From Carboxylicivirga longa (GTDB taxonomy: Bacteria; Bacteroidota; Bacteroidia; Bacteroidales; Marinilabiliaceae): 64,000 nt of DNA. Below the pieces are notes generated by a model. That model had not been told where the DNA came from and made no database searches. It saw only the letters and a list, made by a program, of their open reading frames with translations. The stretch is from the NCBI RefSeq assembly GCF_050589825.1, contig NZ_JBNGOZ010000023.1:14050-78049 (forward strand). Reading direction: 5' to 3'. The translations under genes were made by a program, and so were the position numbers. Positions 9,301 to 18,033 of this stretch are shown one piece after another (the first letter of the stretch is position 1; each line of letters starts with the position of its first letter).

Positions 9301-10648
9301 CGAAGCCAGTGGTTGGATGGAAAATGGCTACGACTGGAATCATGTTGCGGGCACTACCACCTTTGTCCTGCCTAACTGGACCGACCATGACAAGGATTAC
9401 ATCTGGGCCAAATTCTCGCCAGAGTATTTTGTGGGAGGTGTTTCACATCAGCAACAAAATGGGGTGTTTGCACTGAAGTATGTGGATGTTAGGGAAACCG
9501 CCTGGGTACAGCGTGACTATAAATTAACTGCCAATAAATCGTACTTCTTTTTCGATGATCAGGTAGTTTGCTTAGGCTCAAACATTAATTCTATTCACCC
9601 AAGCTACGAAACGCATACAACCTTATTCCAGAATTATTTACACGATATTAATTCAACTTCTACAATTAACGGCGCAGAAAATACAGGGCTTGGGCTCAAC
9701 TATGCTCACCCTGACAATACATCGGTAACGATGACTGATGTAACAGGCAATGCTTATTTTCTGCGGGATGGGGCACAGTTGAATGTAACCCGTTCCATGC
9801 AATCATCGCGCGATAACCGCGACACTAAAGATACACAGGGTAATTACATCAAAGCCTGGATAAATCATGGCTTGCCTAAAGCTGCAGCCTACGAATACCT
9901 GGTATGGGTGCAGGCACCCCAAGGCAGCATCGAACAAGTGGCAGCCAATCCAGATGCTTTCTACACAGTAGAGCAAAAAGATGCAGTGGCTCATATTGTC
10001 ACGCACCATCAAAAAAATATGACCGGATATGCCATATTTAAAGCCAATGAGGTGATTAATAAAAAACACATTTTCTCAACGGATAACGACTGTTTGATAA
10101 TGGCAGATGAATCAGTAGCCAACAAACTAACTTTTAGTATTGCTCACCCAGATTTGGGCTGGCTGGATAAAGAGCAAAGCCTCTACCAGGTATGGAGTGT
10201 AAAAGATAATAACCGCTGGCTACAACCCGTTGCACAACCAGTTGAGGTAACCTTAAACGGACTATGGGCATTAAGCAGCCCCCATGCTTCTGTTGCGTTG
10301 ATAAATTACGATACGGCTAACAAACGCACTACCTTTCTGTTTAGTTGCTTCAATGGCGAAAGCATTGATGTGGAATTACTGGACGAAACAGTCACATCGA
10401 TCGATAACACCACAGCAGATAAAGCGGTACATATTTTTCCAAACCCTGCCAAAGGTGTTTTTACGATTGACTTGTTGGATGCGGTGGAGCAAATGGAAAT
10501 TATTGACGCTAGCGGCAAGAGCATTGCCAACTTTAGGAATTTGAAACAAGGTCAGCACACTATTACTAATCAGCTTTCAAGTGGCACCTATTTGGTGCGT
10601 TTATCTAACAACACTTCATTCTCTACCCATAAACTCATTATTTTATAA
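6377..10648 (+). CDS. NHL-propeller / PL8-type polysaccharide lyase fusion with T9SS tail
   Basis: A 1423-residue multidomain secreted protein. After a signal peptide (about 1-24) comes an NHL beta-propeller (about 30-308); its blades show 'GNIYIADKGNQRIVKYD' (100-115) and 'DNLYIADYNNNRIQVW' (290-305). Two Fn3-like domains follow (about 312-518). The PL8-type alpha/alpha toroid begins near 522, and the beta-sandwich region runs to about 1340. By comparison with chondroitinase ABC (His501, Tyr508, Arg560), the catalytic set is probably H766 and Y774 in 'KPDYTGYHHHGIWGNAY', and R827 in 'SGRFPT'. A T9SS sorting domain closes the protein (about 1348-1423, 'VHIFPNPAKGVFTID'). It should act at or outside the cell surface, cutting a uronic-acid polysaccharide by beta-elimination. 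Fusion to an NHL propeller is unusual for this family. Two in-frame ATGs lie six bases apart. Confidence 0.87.
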   Translation: MRMKRSALIFIIILSAFTSVSVLSQEYNYLSTLSQRSKPGRLKLDNSGALFVTHPLAHQVLKIAIADGSLLAEIGEANTAGNTNTLLNNPSDVDIDESGNIYIADKGNQRIVKYDASHAYIGEIALSLKAPESITIGPDGKLYICYSGDEKGLLIYNGTSLESTITTLSTDKFRDPKKVRFTANGQLYIVDRNTGLIKVSSFAGNQAVVSQIIKKENGSAIIVKNEDCAFSSQGSLIVTSNEDKVTAGLYQGLYRFNVQGVFVDRIGTTGASSNNNGFNAPVGIDIDNHDNLYIADYNNNRIQVWQATDIQAPHFLSFKLNNNTTQEVNFSLSLNETGMVYGLIQEATLSPPEVAQIINPAPGDIAFSLNYTTPLEPLSHKQTDLLEGKNYCIYYVAVDDAGNTSERKASESFSTAAHIKHLINTAKESNQVQLLLNASLSGQVWYVVEPYTGQAPGYETGEQIKNAPSSLNIPYPTATTDYTFDITGLTAASNYRISLYIEDGSGLSTPVKHYIFSTFNTFETMLNNYRQWCVGNASADYSESLLFARYQAIYASGELAIANLPSYDVNNPGETYDLVNNRDHINHIRELIRETLFPLALLYNVPGPVNEPNPYFKNPATEQQLIDLFNYLISRGFTEGCKSEFKGGGVYLGLTGYFYAAMLMKQELDKANLLEMVSKNMQWWTRWNLIELTTQPWTYEQKSALKQADFVRTFYNNHLMTILTMPDSELDKPAQMSLLADVYNEACEISYGWGGFIKPDYTGYHHHGIWGNAYITEALHVTAQMSMIVKETPYAFSSSAIDNLSQAMLAYRFYCNTYDNPIGISGRFPTNQGDLLLHTPAFAYLVETNNGNFNAELKRAFKRLMNAPQNHLLNTLATDVKSSIQFRGGLGGLQQSILLASNTNTETAPEGNRVFPYGNMQIHRRNNWMVSVKGFSKYVWDYESNGEQNWFGRNQSAGALEVFASTDPESGTVTAEASGWMENGYDWNHVAGTTTFVLPNWTDHDKDYIWAKFSPEYFVGGVSHQQQNGVFALKYVDVRETAWVQRDYKLTANKSYFFFDDQVVCLGSNINSIHPSYETHTTLFQNYLHDINSTSTINGAENTGLGLNYAHPDNTSVTMTDVTGNAYFLRDGAQLNVTRSMQSSRDNRDTKDTQGNYIKAWINHGLPKAAAYEYLVWVQAPQGSIEQVAANPDAFYTVEQKDAVAHIVTHHQKNMTGYAIFKANEVINKKHIFSTDNDCLIMADESVANKLTFSIAHPDLGWLDKEQSLYQVWSVKDNNRWLQPVAQPVEVTLNGLWALSSPHASVALINYDTANKRTTFLFSCFNGESIDVELLDETVTSIDNTTADKAVHIFPNPAKGVFTIDLLDAVEQMEIIDASGKSIANFRNLKQGQHTITNQLSSGTYLVRLSNNTSFSTHKLIIL

Positions 10649-10666
10649 GCGCTAGAAAGTCAATCC

Positions 10667-13639
10667 ATGAAGATATTACTCAGTTCTTTACTTTTATTAT
10701 TTTGCCTCGGCATTAACGCCCAGGAAGTGATCTTTGCCGATTACTTTGATATAAAGACCAACTCGGACAAGCAAACGGCAGTAATGGGAAAAATACACCT
10801 TAAACGGAACAAGGATGTGCTATCGAAAGCTGTGCCGGACAGTTACCATTTTGAAATAAGCAATGATCCTTCGGGTTTGTTTAAACTTAAAAACAACCGC
10901 GAAAACATCGGCCAGATGAAAGGCCTTTTAGTGGGAGAGTTAAGTTTGAAAAAAGGCAAAAAAACACCTAAGACACCTGTTGATTATACGATAGCTATTA
11001 CTTTAAAAAATGGAAAGACGTCTCTGGTTGAAAAAAAAATCACGGTACATGTGGTCACAACCACCATGTGGGAACACCTCGGCGATTTTTACAAGAAAGA
11101 GACAATTGATAACAGCCGCTTATGGGGCCGAAAAAAACTATCTGATAAAAAAATTGAGGCGCTGCTCGATGAAATTGAAGCCAATAATGGGGCCATGCCA
11201 TCGCTCAGCCCAATATATACCAAATCGACTGAGGACATCCGCAAAATAGAGGACGAATGGGAAAAGGTGGCCAGCCGCATTGGTGCATTGGGCTATGCCT
11301 ATGCCAATCAACAGTCGGCCTGGTATAGTTCACCTCAACTGTATAAAGGCATTGTTAAAGCCTCCACCACGTTTATGAATGGCATACCCATTTTTGGTAA
11401 CGAGATAGACGACCCAATCGGCAACGAAATTGGCGATGGTTTACAAAGCTTAGGCGAGAATGGTATAGTATCGCATGGCTTTGTAACACACCAGTGGCGC
11501 CTGGTTGACGGACTTGGCGCGCCACTTGTACACATTATGCCCAACCTCCGTCACGACATAGCCAATCGCGAACCGGAAGCACTTGCTTTACAGGAAGCTA
11601 TTTATCGCTTCTACCAGGCTTTTTACTCAATAACACCCAAACGCAGAGCCATGGATAACGATGCGCAACGCTGGCGCAATATCTCCGATACCCTTTACTC
11701 AGAAGGCGCCTGGAGCGATGCAAATACAGCTCATCGTATGCGCTCACTAATGGTGATGGGCGTTATTTGGAATGACTACAACCGCCCTATAACCTACGTA
11801 CCCTATTGGTACGATGATTATTATAACGCTACGGAATTTGACGGTTTGTCATTTGCCAAAGGCTGGAGTCCCAAGGGCATCATTAAAGATATCCGTTTCT
11901 GGTGCTCGCGCCTTTCAGTGCCTTCGCAAATGTACGACCAATCTGGATTTCATCCCGATGGCACCGTTTCGCACCACACCGGCCATAGTGCCTCGGATGT
12001 AGCTATGGTGGCCTATGGCTTTGAATGGATGAAGGAAATTAATAAGGCAATTAAATTCTTTCAGCACACACCGTTTCCCATCGAAAACAGCCAATACCAG
12101 TTTTTAGCCGACCGCATCAACTATACCTATCGACGCATGGTCTATCAACAACAGCTGGATTATGTGGTGGCTGGTCGAAGCCATTATTCCGACATGCAGA
12201 AGTTTGTGACAAAAAGCCTGAAGAAGACTATCAATGATTTAGTAAAAGGTAAGTCGCCGTCAACCATCATCAAAAATGAAAAGGAATTGATTGAATTAAA
12301 TAGAAACATGCAAAACAATACGCATAAACACACCGAATCAATTGGTTTTTGGAATGCTGATTACCTCGTTCATCGCCAGGAGAATGACAACAATCAGTTT
12401 TATTATTCAGTCAAACAGAAATCTCTTCGTACATCGGGCGCCGAAGACTTTAGCAAAGTGCGTAAATCGTGGCATGCCGGCAGCGGTGTTTTCCAGCTAA
12501 AAGTGGATGGCGATGAGTATGCGTTACCCGTGCTGCAAGCTTACGATTGGCATGTGCTACCAGGTGTTACCGAAGAGTGGCGCACCGACCCTATGCCACG
12601 CGGTCGGGCAAGTTCAGCAGGTCCAGGTTTAAATAGCTATTCAGGTGTTCTGGCCAATGGCCGCTATGCTACATCGGCCTTTCAGTATGTACCAACGCCA
12701 GGTGGCGAACACCATAAATTACCTCAATACGCCTCGGCCAGTGCCTTTAAATCTTACCACTTAAGTGATAATTATGGAACGGCAATAGGTAGTAACATTA
12801 CACGTAAAGATGGTGGTCAGGGGCAATCCATCGTTACCTGTATCGACCAGTCGTTACAATCCGACATCCTGTATTACAGCATTGATGGGGCAAAGGCGAA
12901 AGCGATTAAACCCGGTACCGATGTCGATTTAGCTGTACAAATGAGTGGCCCAAGCTGGGTGTTTCATAAAAACAAAGGCTACCTTGTCTTTCCTCAAAAA
13001 AACCAACAGCTTTTTATCAAAACAGGTGCTCACATCAATGTTACCGATACTAAAGTTAACAGCAGCAAAAACTACATTATTGCGATCGACCATGGTACAC
13101 AACCAAACAAAACAAGCTTTAATAACTACCATTATGTGATGGTGGCCAATGCCAGTTTAAAAGAAATGCCCGAAATTCTGGACCATTATCAAGAAAATTA
13201 TCGGACATTTAAGGAAAATGCCAAATTACATGGCACGTATAACAGCCTAAATAAACGCGCTCAGCTGGCCTTTTTCCAAGCCGGCAAAACCTATCTGGAT
13301 ACGTCCAAAAAACAATGGTTAGAGGTGAATAAACCTGCTATTGTAATGACAGAGGAAAGTGCACAGTACCTCGAACTATCAGTTTGTGACCCATTGCATA
13401 GTTTAAACACAGAGTCGATAACCATTAAGGCATCAGTGCCCTTAAAGGAAGGGGATTACCAATATACCATCGAAGGCATTGAGTCCATCCAGGGAGAAAC
13501 CGTAAATGTAAAAAGCGATGGCAATTCGTCGGCCATTACTGTCGCCCTGCCCGATGCCAAAGATGGCGCACGTTATAACTATCGTGAAGCTGTATTGGCT
13601 GGTGCACCAATAATTATCAAGTTAAACAAAGCAAATTAA
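10667..13639 (+). CDS. Large divergent PL8-superfold polysaccharide lyase
   Basis: A 990-residue exported protein with a signal peptide (1-18), an N-terminal cadherin-like beta domain (about 20-132), an alpha-helical toroid (about 133-560) and a C-terminal beta super-sandwich. The toroid has 'FHPDGTVSHHTGHS' (428-441), which resembles the PL8 'KPDGT...H' catalytic loop, with H436/H437 as candidate base. The PL8 tyrosine found eight positions after the second His in the neighbouring lyases is not conserved here. It therefore belongs to a different branch: a divergent PL8 subfamily or a related family such as PL29 or PL33. It starts 18 bases after the NHL-lyase gene and has no T9SS tail, so a periplasmic location is likely. 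Lyase activity is inferred from fold motifs and operon context; the substrate is unknown. Confidence 0.75.
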   Translation: MKILLSSLLLLFCLGINAQEVIFADYFDIKTNSDKQTAVMGKIHLKRNKDVLSKAVPDSYHFEISNDPSGLFKLKNNRENIGQMKGLLVGELSLKKGKKTPKTPVDYTIAITLKNGKTSLVEKKITVHVVTTTMWEHLGDFYKKETIDNSRLWGRKKLSDKKIEALLDEIEANNGAMPSLSPIYTKSTEDIRKIEDEWEKVASRIGALGYAYANQQSAWYSSPQLYKGIVKASTTFMNGIPIFGNEIDDPIGNEIGDGLQSLGENGIVSHGFVTHQWRLVDGLGAPLVHIMPNLRHDIANREPEALALQEAIYRFYQAFYSITPKRRAMDNDAQRWRNISDTLYSEGAWSDANTAHRMRSLMVMGVIWNDYNRPITYVPYWYDDYYNATEFDGLSFAKGWSPKGIIKDIRFWCSRLSVPSQMYDQSGFHPDGTVSHHTGHSASDVAMVAYGFEWMKEINKAIKFFQHTPFPIENSQYQFLADRINYTYRRMVYQQQLDYVVAGRSHYSDMQKFVTKSLKKTINDLVKGKSPSTIIKNEKELIELNRNMQNNTHKHTESIGFWNADYLVHRQENDNNQFYYSVKQKSLRTSGAEDFSKVRKSWHAGSGVFQLKVDGDEYALPVLQAYDWHVLPGVTEEWRTDPMPRGRASSAGPGLNSYSGVLANGRYATSAFQYVPTPGGEHHKLPQYASASAFKSYHLSDNYGTAIGSNITRKDGGQGQSIVTCIDQSLQSDILYYSIDGAKAKAIKPGTDVDLAVQMSGPSWVFHKNKGYLVFPQKNQQLFIKTGAHINVTDTKVNSSKNYIIAIDHGTQPNKTSFNNYHYVMVANASLKEMPEILDHYQENYRTFKENAKLHGTYNSLNKRAQLAFFQAGKTYLDTSKKQWLEVNKPAIVMTEESAQYLELSVCDPLHSLNTESITIKASVPLKEGDYQYTIEGIESIQGETVNVKSDGNSSAITVALPDAKDGARYNYREAVLAGAPIIIKLNKAN

Positions 13640-13660
13640 TCAACTACAAAGAGCTATTTA

Positions 13661-16234
13661 ATGAGAACCATAATTACTGTCTCCATTTTATTCCTACTAG
13701 GTTTGTTTCCGGGTAAGGCCAGTGCCAATGAAAGTACTGAACCGGATCAGATTACGATGATCGCCAAAAACTATCGACATTGGATTTTAGGCAGCGACAC
13801 CATCGATTACAGCAATCCTTTTGTTCAGGTACGCTATAAAGAAATGATGAAAAACGTTCGGGCGGCCTACGAGCTTTACGAACGCGACAAAAATCAGGAT
13901 GGCCATCCTGATATTCTATTTGATACAAGCATTAGCGTACCCCAAAGCACCAAACAGCTTTCTTCGTTCTTTAGCAAATACCTGTTCCCATTATCGCTGG
14001 GCTACCATCTTAAACCAGCAGAAGAATATGGTTTAAACAATCCATACTACCACAATAAACAGGTACGCGAGCGCTTGCTTACCCTTTTTAACAACCTGCA
14101 CCAGCAAGGTTGGAAAAGTGGTATCGACATTGGGGTATTACATATGAACCGCTATCCCGAAACAGGCTATATTGGCTATTATTCGGGCATGTCTCTGCGC
14201 TGCTTAGGCTATGCTTTGTCGGTTTTTCTTAACCAGGACCTATTGCAAAACGAAGGGCTGTTAAAGCGGGAGCTGAACACACTGGACTTTATCTCAAAAG
14301 AAATTGGACCCCAATATAACACACCCATTCTCTGGCAGCAAAAAGGCTTTAATACTGATGCTGTGCGTTCCATGTTCAACGTTCGCTGGTGCTACATCCT
14401 ATCGCTACCAGCGAATGCACCGGGCCGCCAGGAGCAGATGACCTACTTTTCAAAGATGCTGAATAAATCGCTGCAAATTGCGGATGGCTGGGCCGATATG
14501 ATTAAACCTGATTATCTGGGCTATCACCATCAGGCCGCCTACCTCAATGCCTATGCGCCACATGGCTACCACGCGGCATCCATCTTTGTGCATCAGCTTA
14601 ACAACAGCCCCTACCAAGTGGGTAACAAAGCCATCAATAATTTAACACAAGCCTTGTTGCATTCACGCATTTACTGCAACCTTTACGATGCCCCTCGCAG
14701 TGCAGCCGGCCGCTTCCCCGATAGGCTCAATACCTTAGTAAAAAACATTCCCGCCTTTGTCTATCTGTCGCAGATTCAATCACCCCATCAGCAGGAACTC
14801 AAAGGGGCGTTTATGCGGTTGTGGCAACCTGATGTCAATGATTTTCAAAAGGACTACCTGAAGCAGGCCGACTGTGCCATTGTTTACACAGCTTCATTAG
14901 GCGAGATTGAGCAATCGGCCACACTAGCTGCCAGTGGTATTCAGCCCGAACCATCGCCCAACGGCTTCTGGTATTACCCTTATGGTGGTTTAGGTATTTA
15001 CCGCCAGGCTAACTGGCAAGTATCATTTAGCGGATGCAGCCGATATATCTGGGATTATGAATCGAGTAAACGAGGCGAAAATCAGTTTGGTCGATTCGCC
15101 CGTGCCGGTGTATTGCGCATTCTGGCCGGTGGCCATCCCGTATCAGCTGCCAGCAGCGGCTATGTTGAAAAAGGATGGCACTGGTGTCGCCTGCCAGGTG
15201 CTACCACCATTGAAATACCTTTTAATAACATGAAACAAGATACCTACAAAGACAGCCATCGGAAATTTACAAGCGAAAGTTATTTGGGCGGTTTGCACAT
15301 CGATGAAAACACAGCAATGGTATCACTCAAGTACAATGCTCCCCTTTACAACAACACCCCCATTAACGAACTAAAAGCCAACAAGTCATTTTTCTTTTTT
15401 GATGATTATATTGTTGCCCTTGGTACCAATATTAAAGGACAGTCGAAGAATGACTATCCGGTACAAACAACTTTGTTTCAGAATGGGATGGACAATATAA
15501 AGGTTGAAACCACGGTCAATGGCAAGGTACATAAAAATGCATGGGCCAAAACCTTTACCAACGAAAGTGTTAGTTTATGCGATGCGCAGGGCCACGCCTA
15601 CTTTGTACCTCACGCACCAACATTATGCATAGAACGGACTCGCCAAAGCGCTCCCGATGATGAAAACAAGGCCACCCATACAGGTTCCTTTACCTCAGCC
15701 CGATTAATGCACGGCGCTGCACCAAACGATGCATCGTATTTATATTTCATCCAGGTGCATGGCGGTAAAGAGGGGGCGCAATCCCTAGCCAGACATCATC
15801 AAGACATGTTTACTGTCAGTCAGCAGGACAGTATTGCCCATATCGTAAGTTATCAGGCTGAAAGAGTGAGCGCCTATGCCATCTTGAAAAGCCATGATCA
15901 ATTTCAGGATAAGTGGCTGCAACGGAGTAATACACCATGTCTGCTGATGATTAAAGAGCAAACAAATGAACGCATTCGCCTGGCCATTCAAAATCCGGAT
16001 CTGGGTAAATTGGAAAAGACATACAGCTATAAAAGAATAAACCGAGACTTTGCCCATGCACCAAGTACGGTTCAGCCCGTTGAAATTACATTACAAGGTA
16101 TCTGGAAACTAGCAGCAAGGGATCAAAGAATTGATAATATAGAACACCGTGGTAATCAAACATTGATTCGCTTTAACTGCTTCGATGGTCAAGCAATACA
16201 GGTGGAACTTCAGAAAATAACAAGTGAAAAATAA
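13661..16234 (+). CDS. PL8-family polysaccharide lyase (chondroitin/hyaluronan lyase-like), periplasmic
   Basis: An 857-residue PL8-type lyase with a signal peptide (1-22) and no accessory N-terminal domain or T9SS tail. The toroid begins with 'IAKNYRHWILG'. The catalytic loop is 'IKPDYLGYHHQAAYLNAY' (281-298), giving H290 and Y298 as probable base and acid, and R351 in 'AAGRFPDR' as the conserved arginine. A tryptophan-rich 'YIWDYESSKRGENQFGR' segment further on is shared with the other lyases of the window. PL8 enzymes cleave hexosaminyl-uronic acid bonds of chondroitin, dermatan or hyaluronan, leaving a 4,5-unsaturated uronide for GH88. It lies 21 bases after the previous gene. Lack of an export tail suggests it acts on imported oligosaccharides. 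Confidence 0.88.
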   Translation: MRTIITVSILFLLGLFPGKASANESTEPDQITMIAKNYRHWILGSDTIDYSNPFVQVRYKEMMKNVRAAYELYERDKNQDGHPDILFDTSISVPQSTKQLSSFFSKYLFPLSLGYHLKPAEEYGLNNPYYHNKQVRERLLTLFNNLHQQGWKSGIDIGVLHMNRYPETGYIGYYSGMSLRCLGYALSVFLNQDLLQNEGLLKRELNTLDFISKEIGPQYNTPILWQQKGFNTDAVRSMFNVRWCYILSLPANAPGRQEQMTYFSKMLNKSLQIADGWADMIKPDYLGYHHQAAYLNAYAPHGYHAASIFVHQLNNSPYQVGNKAINNLTQALLHSRIYCNLYDAPRSAAGRFPDRLNTLVKNIPAFVYLSQIQSPHQQELKGAFMRLWQPDVNDFQKDYLKQADCAIVYTASLGEIEQSATLAASGIQPEPSPNGFWYYPYGGLGIYRQANWQVSFSGCSRYIWDYESSKRGENQFGRFARAGVLRILAGGHPVSAASSGYVEKGWHWCRLPGATTIEIPFNNMKQDTYKDSHRKFTSESYLGGLHIDENTAMVSLKYNAPLYNNTPINELKANKSFFFFDDYIVALGTNIKGQSKNDYPVQTTLFQNGMDNIKVETTVNGKVHKNAWAKTFTNESVSLCDAQGHAYFVPHAPTLCIERTRQSAPDDENKATHTGSFTSARLMHGAAPNDASYLYFIQVHGGKEGAQSLARHHQDMFTVSQQDSIAHIVSYQAERVSAYAILKSHDQFQDKWLQRSNTPCLLMIKEQTNERIRLAIQNPDLGKLEKTYSYKRINRDFAHAPSTVQPVEITLQGIWKLAARDQRIDNIEHRGNQTLIRFNCFDGQAIQVELQKITSEK

Positions 16235-16264
16235 CTACTAGCTAGTCAATTAAAACACAACAAA

Positions 16265-17893
16265 ATGAAACTAATACAATTATTTGCCTTTATTCTGCTG
16301 TTCACAGGATGTCAGGGTTCTAAAAATAACACCCAACCGAATCAACGGCCCAATATCCTGTTCATCATGACCGACGACCATACCACACAGGCCATGAGCT
16401 GCTACGGCAGTGAGCTGATTGAAACACCCAACCTCGACCGCATTGCCAAAGAAGGAATGCGCTTTAATAACTGTTACGTCACCAATGCCATTTGTGCCCC
16501 ATCGAGAGCCGTGATACTTACCGGTAAACTCAGTCATTTAAACGGTGTAACAGATAATGCCAAAGTGTTTGATGGCAGCCAGCAAACCTATCCTAAATTA
16601 CTGCAGAAAGCTGGCTACACAACGGCTATGATTGGCAAGTGGCATCTGGGCTCAAGTCCAACCGGATTTGACTACTGGAGCGTTTTACCCGGTCAAGGGA
16701 ACTACTATCAACCCGAATTTATTGAAATGGGTGATACCATTACCGAAGATGGCTATGTAACCGATGTGATTACAGATAAAGCTATTGAGTGGCTTAACAA
16801 GCAAGCAAAAGACCAACCTTTTGCCATGGTATATCAACATAAAGCACCTCATCGCAACTGGATGCCGGCCCCCCGCCATCTGGGCATTTTTGAAGACAAA
16901 GTGTTTCCGGAACCAGCCACCTTATTTGATGATTACGCAGGGAGAGGCTCGGCTGCGCGGGAGCAGGAAATGGAAATTGCCAACCACATGTGGGATGCCT
17001 GGGATTTTAAACTGGCCTCTAAAGCAGAGCTGGACGAGTTTGGGGCGAATAATCAGCTGGAAATTATTAACGATGCCAAACATCACGATGTTGCCGGCGC
17101 CAATAAGCGTGAGGAGGATTTAGAGAAACTGTACCGCGTATATCGCCGCATGACACCGGAACAACAAGAACAATGGCATAAAGCCTATGCGAAACGTATT
17201 GCAAAATACAAAGAAGGGAACCTATCTGATAAAGAGTTAATTTCCTGGAAATATCAACTGTACATGCGCGATTATCTCGCTTGTTTATTGTCATTGGACG
17301 ACAATGTTGGACGCTTGCTTAAGCACCTTGAAGCACAAGGTCAACTGGATAATACCATTGTGGTGTACACCTCGGACCAGGGCTTCTTCTTAGGCGAGCA
17401 CGGTTGGTTCGACAAACGCATTATGTACGAGGAGTGTTACCGCATGCCATTGTTAATACGCTATCCAAAAGCCATTGATGCAGGCCTTGTCAGCAATGCC
17501 TTATCCATGAATCTGGATTTTGCCCCCACCTTTTTGGATTATGCCGGTGTAGAAATACCTGACAACATGCAAGGCGCCTCTTTACGTCCACTCTTCGAAA
17601 ATAACGGCCAAGCGCCTGACACCTGGCGAGAGGCAACCTATTATCATTATTACGAATACCCGTCGTGGCATTCTGTAAAGCGCCATTATGGCATGCGCAC
17701 CAATCGCTACAAACTCATCCATTTTTATAACGATGTGGATGAATGGGAACTTTACGATTTAGAAAAAGACCCGCAAGAGTTAAAGAACGTCATTAATGAA
17801 ACTGAATACGCCAATTTAATTCCGCAATTAAAAGCCCAATTAAAAGCCTTACAGGCAAATTATAAAGACGACTCAGCAGAGTACTTGAATTAA
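16265..17893 (+). CDS. S1-family sulfatase, lipoprotein
   Basis: A 542-residue sulfatase with lipobox 'LFTGC' (C16), so probably membrane-anchored. The formylglycine motif is C-A-P-S-R at residues 77-81. Metal aspartates D37-D38 are in 'MTDDH', with 'GKWHLG' and 'TSDQGFFLGEHGW' completing the site. It resembles the sulfatase at 2795-4387 in the 'DQG...LGEH' site and long central insertion (about 190-320), suggesting the same branch but not a recent duplicate. It is the last gene of the + strand block, 30 bases after the PL8 gene and followed by a strong terminator. The specific sulfate ester is not determinable from sequence reading alone. Confidence 0.9.
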   Translation: MKLIQLFAFILLFTGCQGSKNNTQPNQRPNILFIMTDDHTTQAMSCYGSELIETPNLDRIAKEGMRFNNCYVTNAICAPSRAVILTGKLSHLNGVTDNAKVFDGSQQTYPKLLQKAGYTTAMIGKWHLGSSPTGFDYWSVLPGQGNYYQPEFIEMGDTITEDGYVTDVITDKAIEWLNKQAKDQPFAMVYQHKAPHRNWMPAPRHLGIFEDKVFPEPATLFDDYAGRGSAAREQEMEIANHMWDAWDFKLASKAELDEFGANNQLEIINDAKHHDVAGANKREEDLEKLYRVYRRMTPEQQEQWHKAYAKRIAKYKEGNLSDKELISWKYQLYMRDYLACLLSLDDNVGRLLKHLEAQGQLDNTIVVYTSDQGFFLGEHGWFDKRIMYEECYRMPLLIRYPKAIDAGLVSNALSMNLDFAPTFLDYAGVEIPDNMQGASLRPLFENNGQAPDTWREATYYHYYEYPSWHSVKRHYGMRTNRYKLIHFYNDVDEWELYDLEKDPQELKNVINETEYANLIPQLKAQLKALQANYKDDSAEYLN

Positions 17894-17914
17894 CTATTTT
17901 CCGATTGAATATAT

Positions 17915-17958
17915 AAGGCCACTTACATTACTTGAGATGTAAGCGGCCTTTCTTTTTT
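17915..17958 (+). terminator. Strong rho-independent terminator ending the + strand operon
   Basis: A 14-base arm at 17915-17928 pairs with 17937-17950 (one mismatch, 8-base loop) and is followed by TCTTTTTT. It lies 21 bases after the sulfatase stop, so it is a convincing end of the + strand block. Confidence 0.85.
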
Positions 17959-18017
17959 AAAAAAACTCAAAAACATAAAGGCTCAAACTATCTGGTTAAA
18001 CAGATAATTTGAGCCTT
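17958..18017 (-). terminator. Terminator of the - strand DUF1961-like gene
   Basis: A 17-bp inverted repeat (17978-17994 with 18001-18017, one G-U pair on the - strand, loop of 6) lies just downstream of the - strand gene. On that strand it is followed by a T-rich tract. Together with the + strand terminator beside it, it separates two converging transcription units. Confidence 0.8.
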
Positions 18018-18033
18018 GTTATCACTATTAAAA

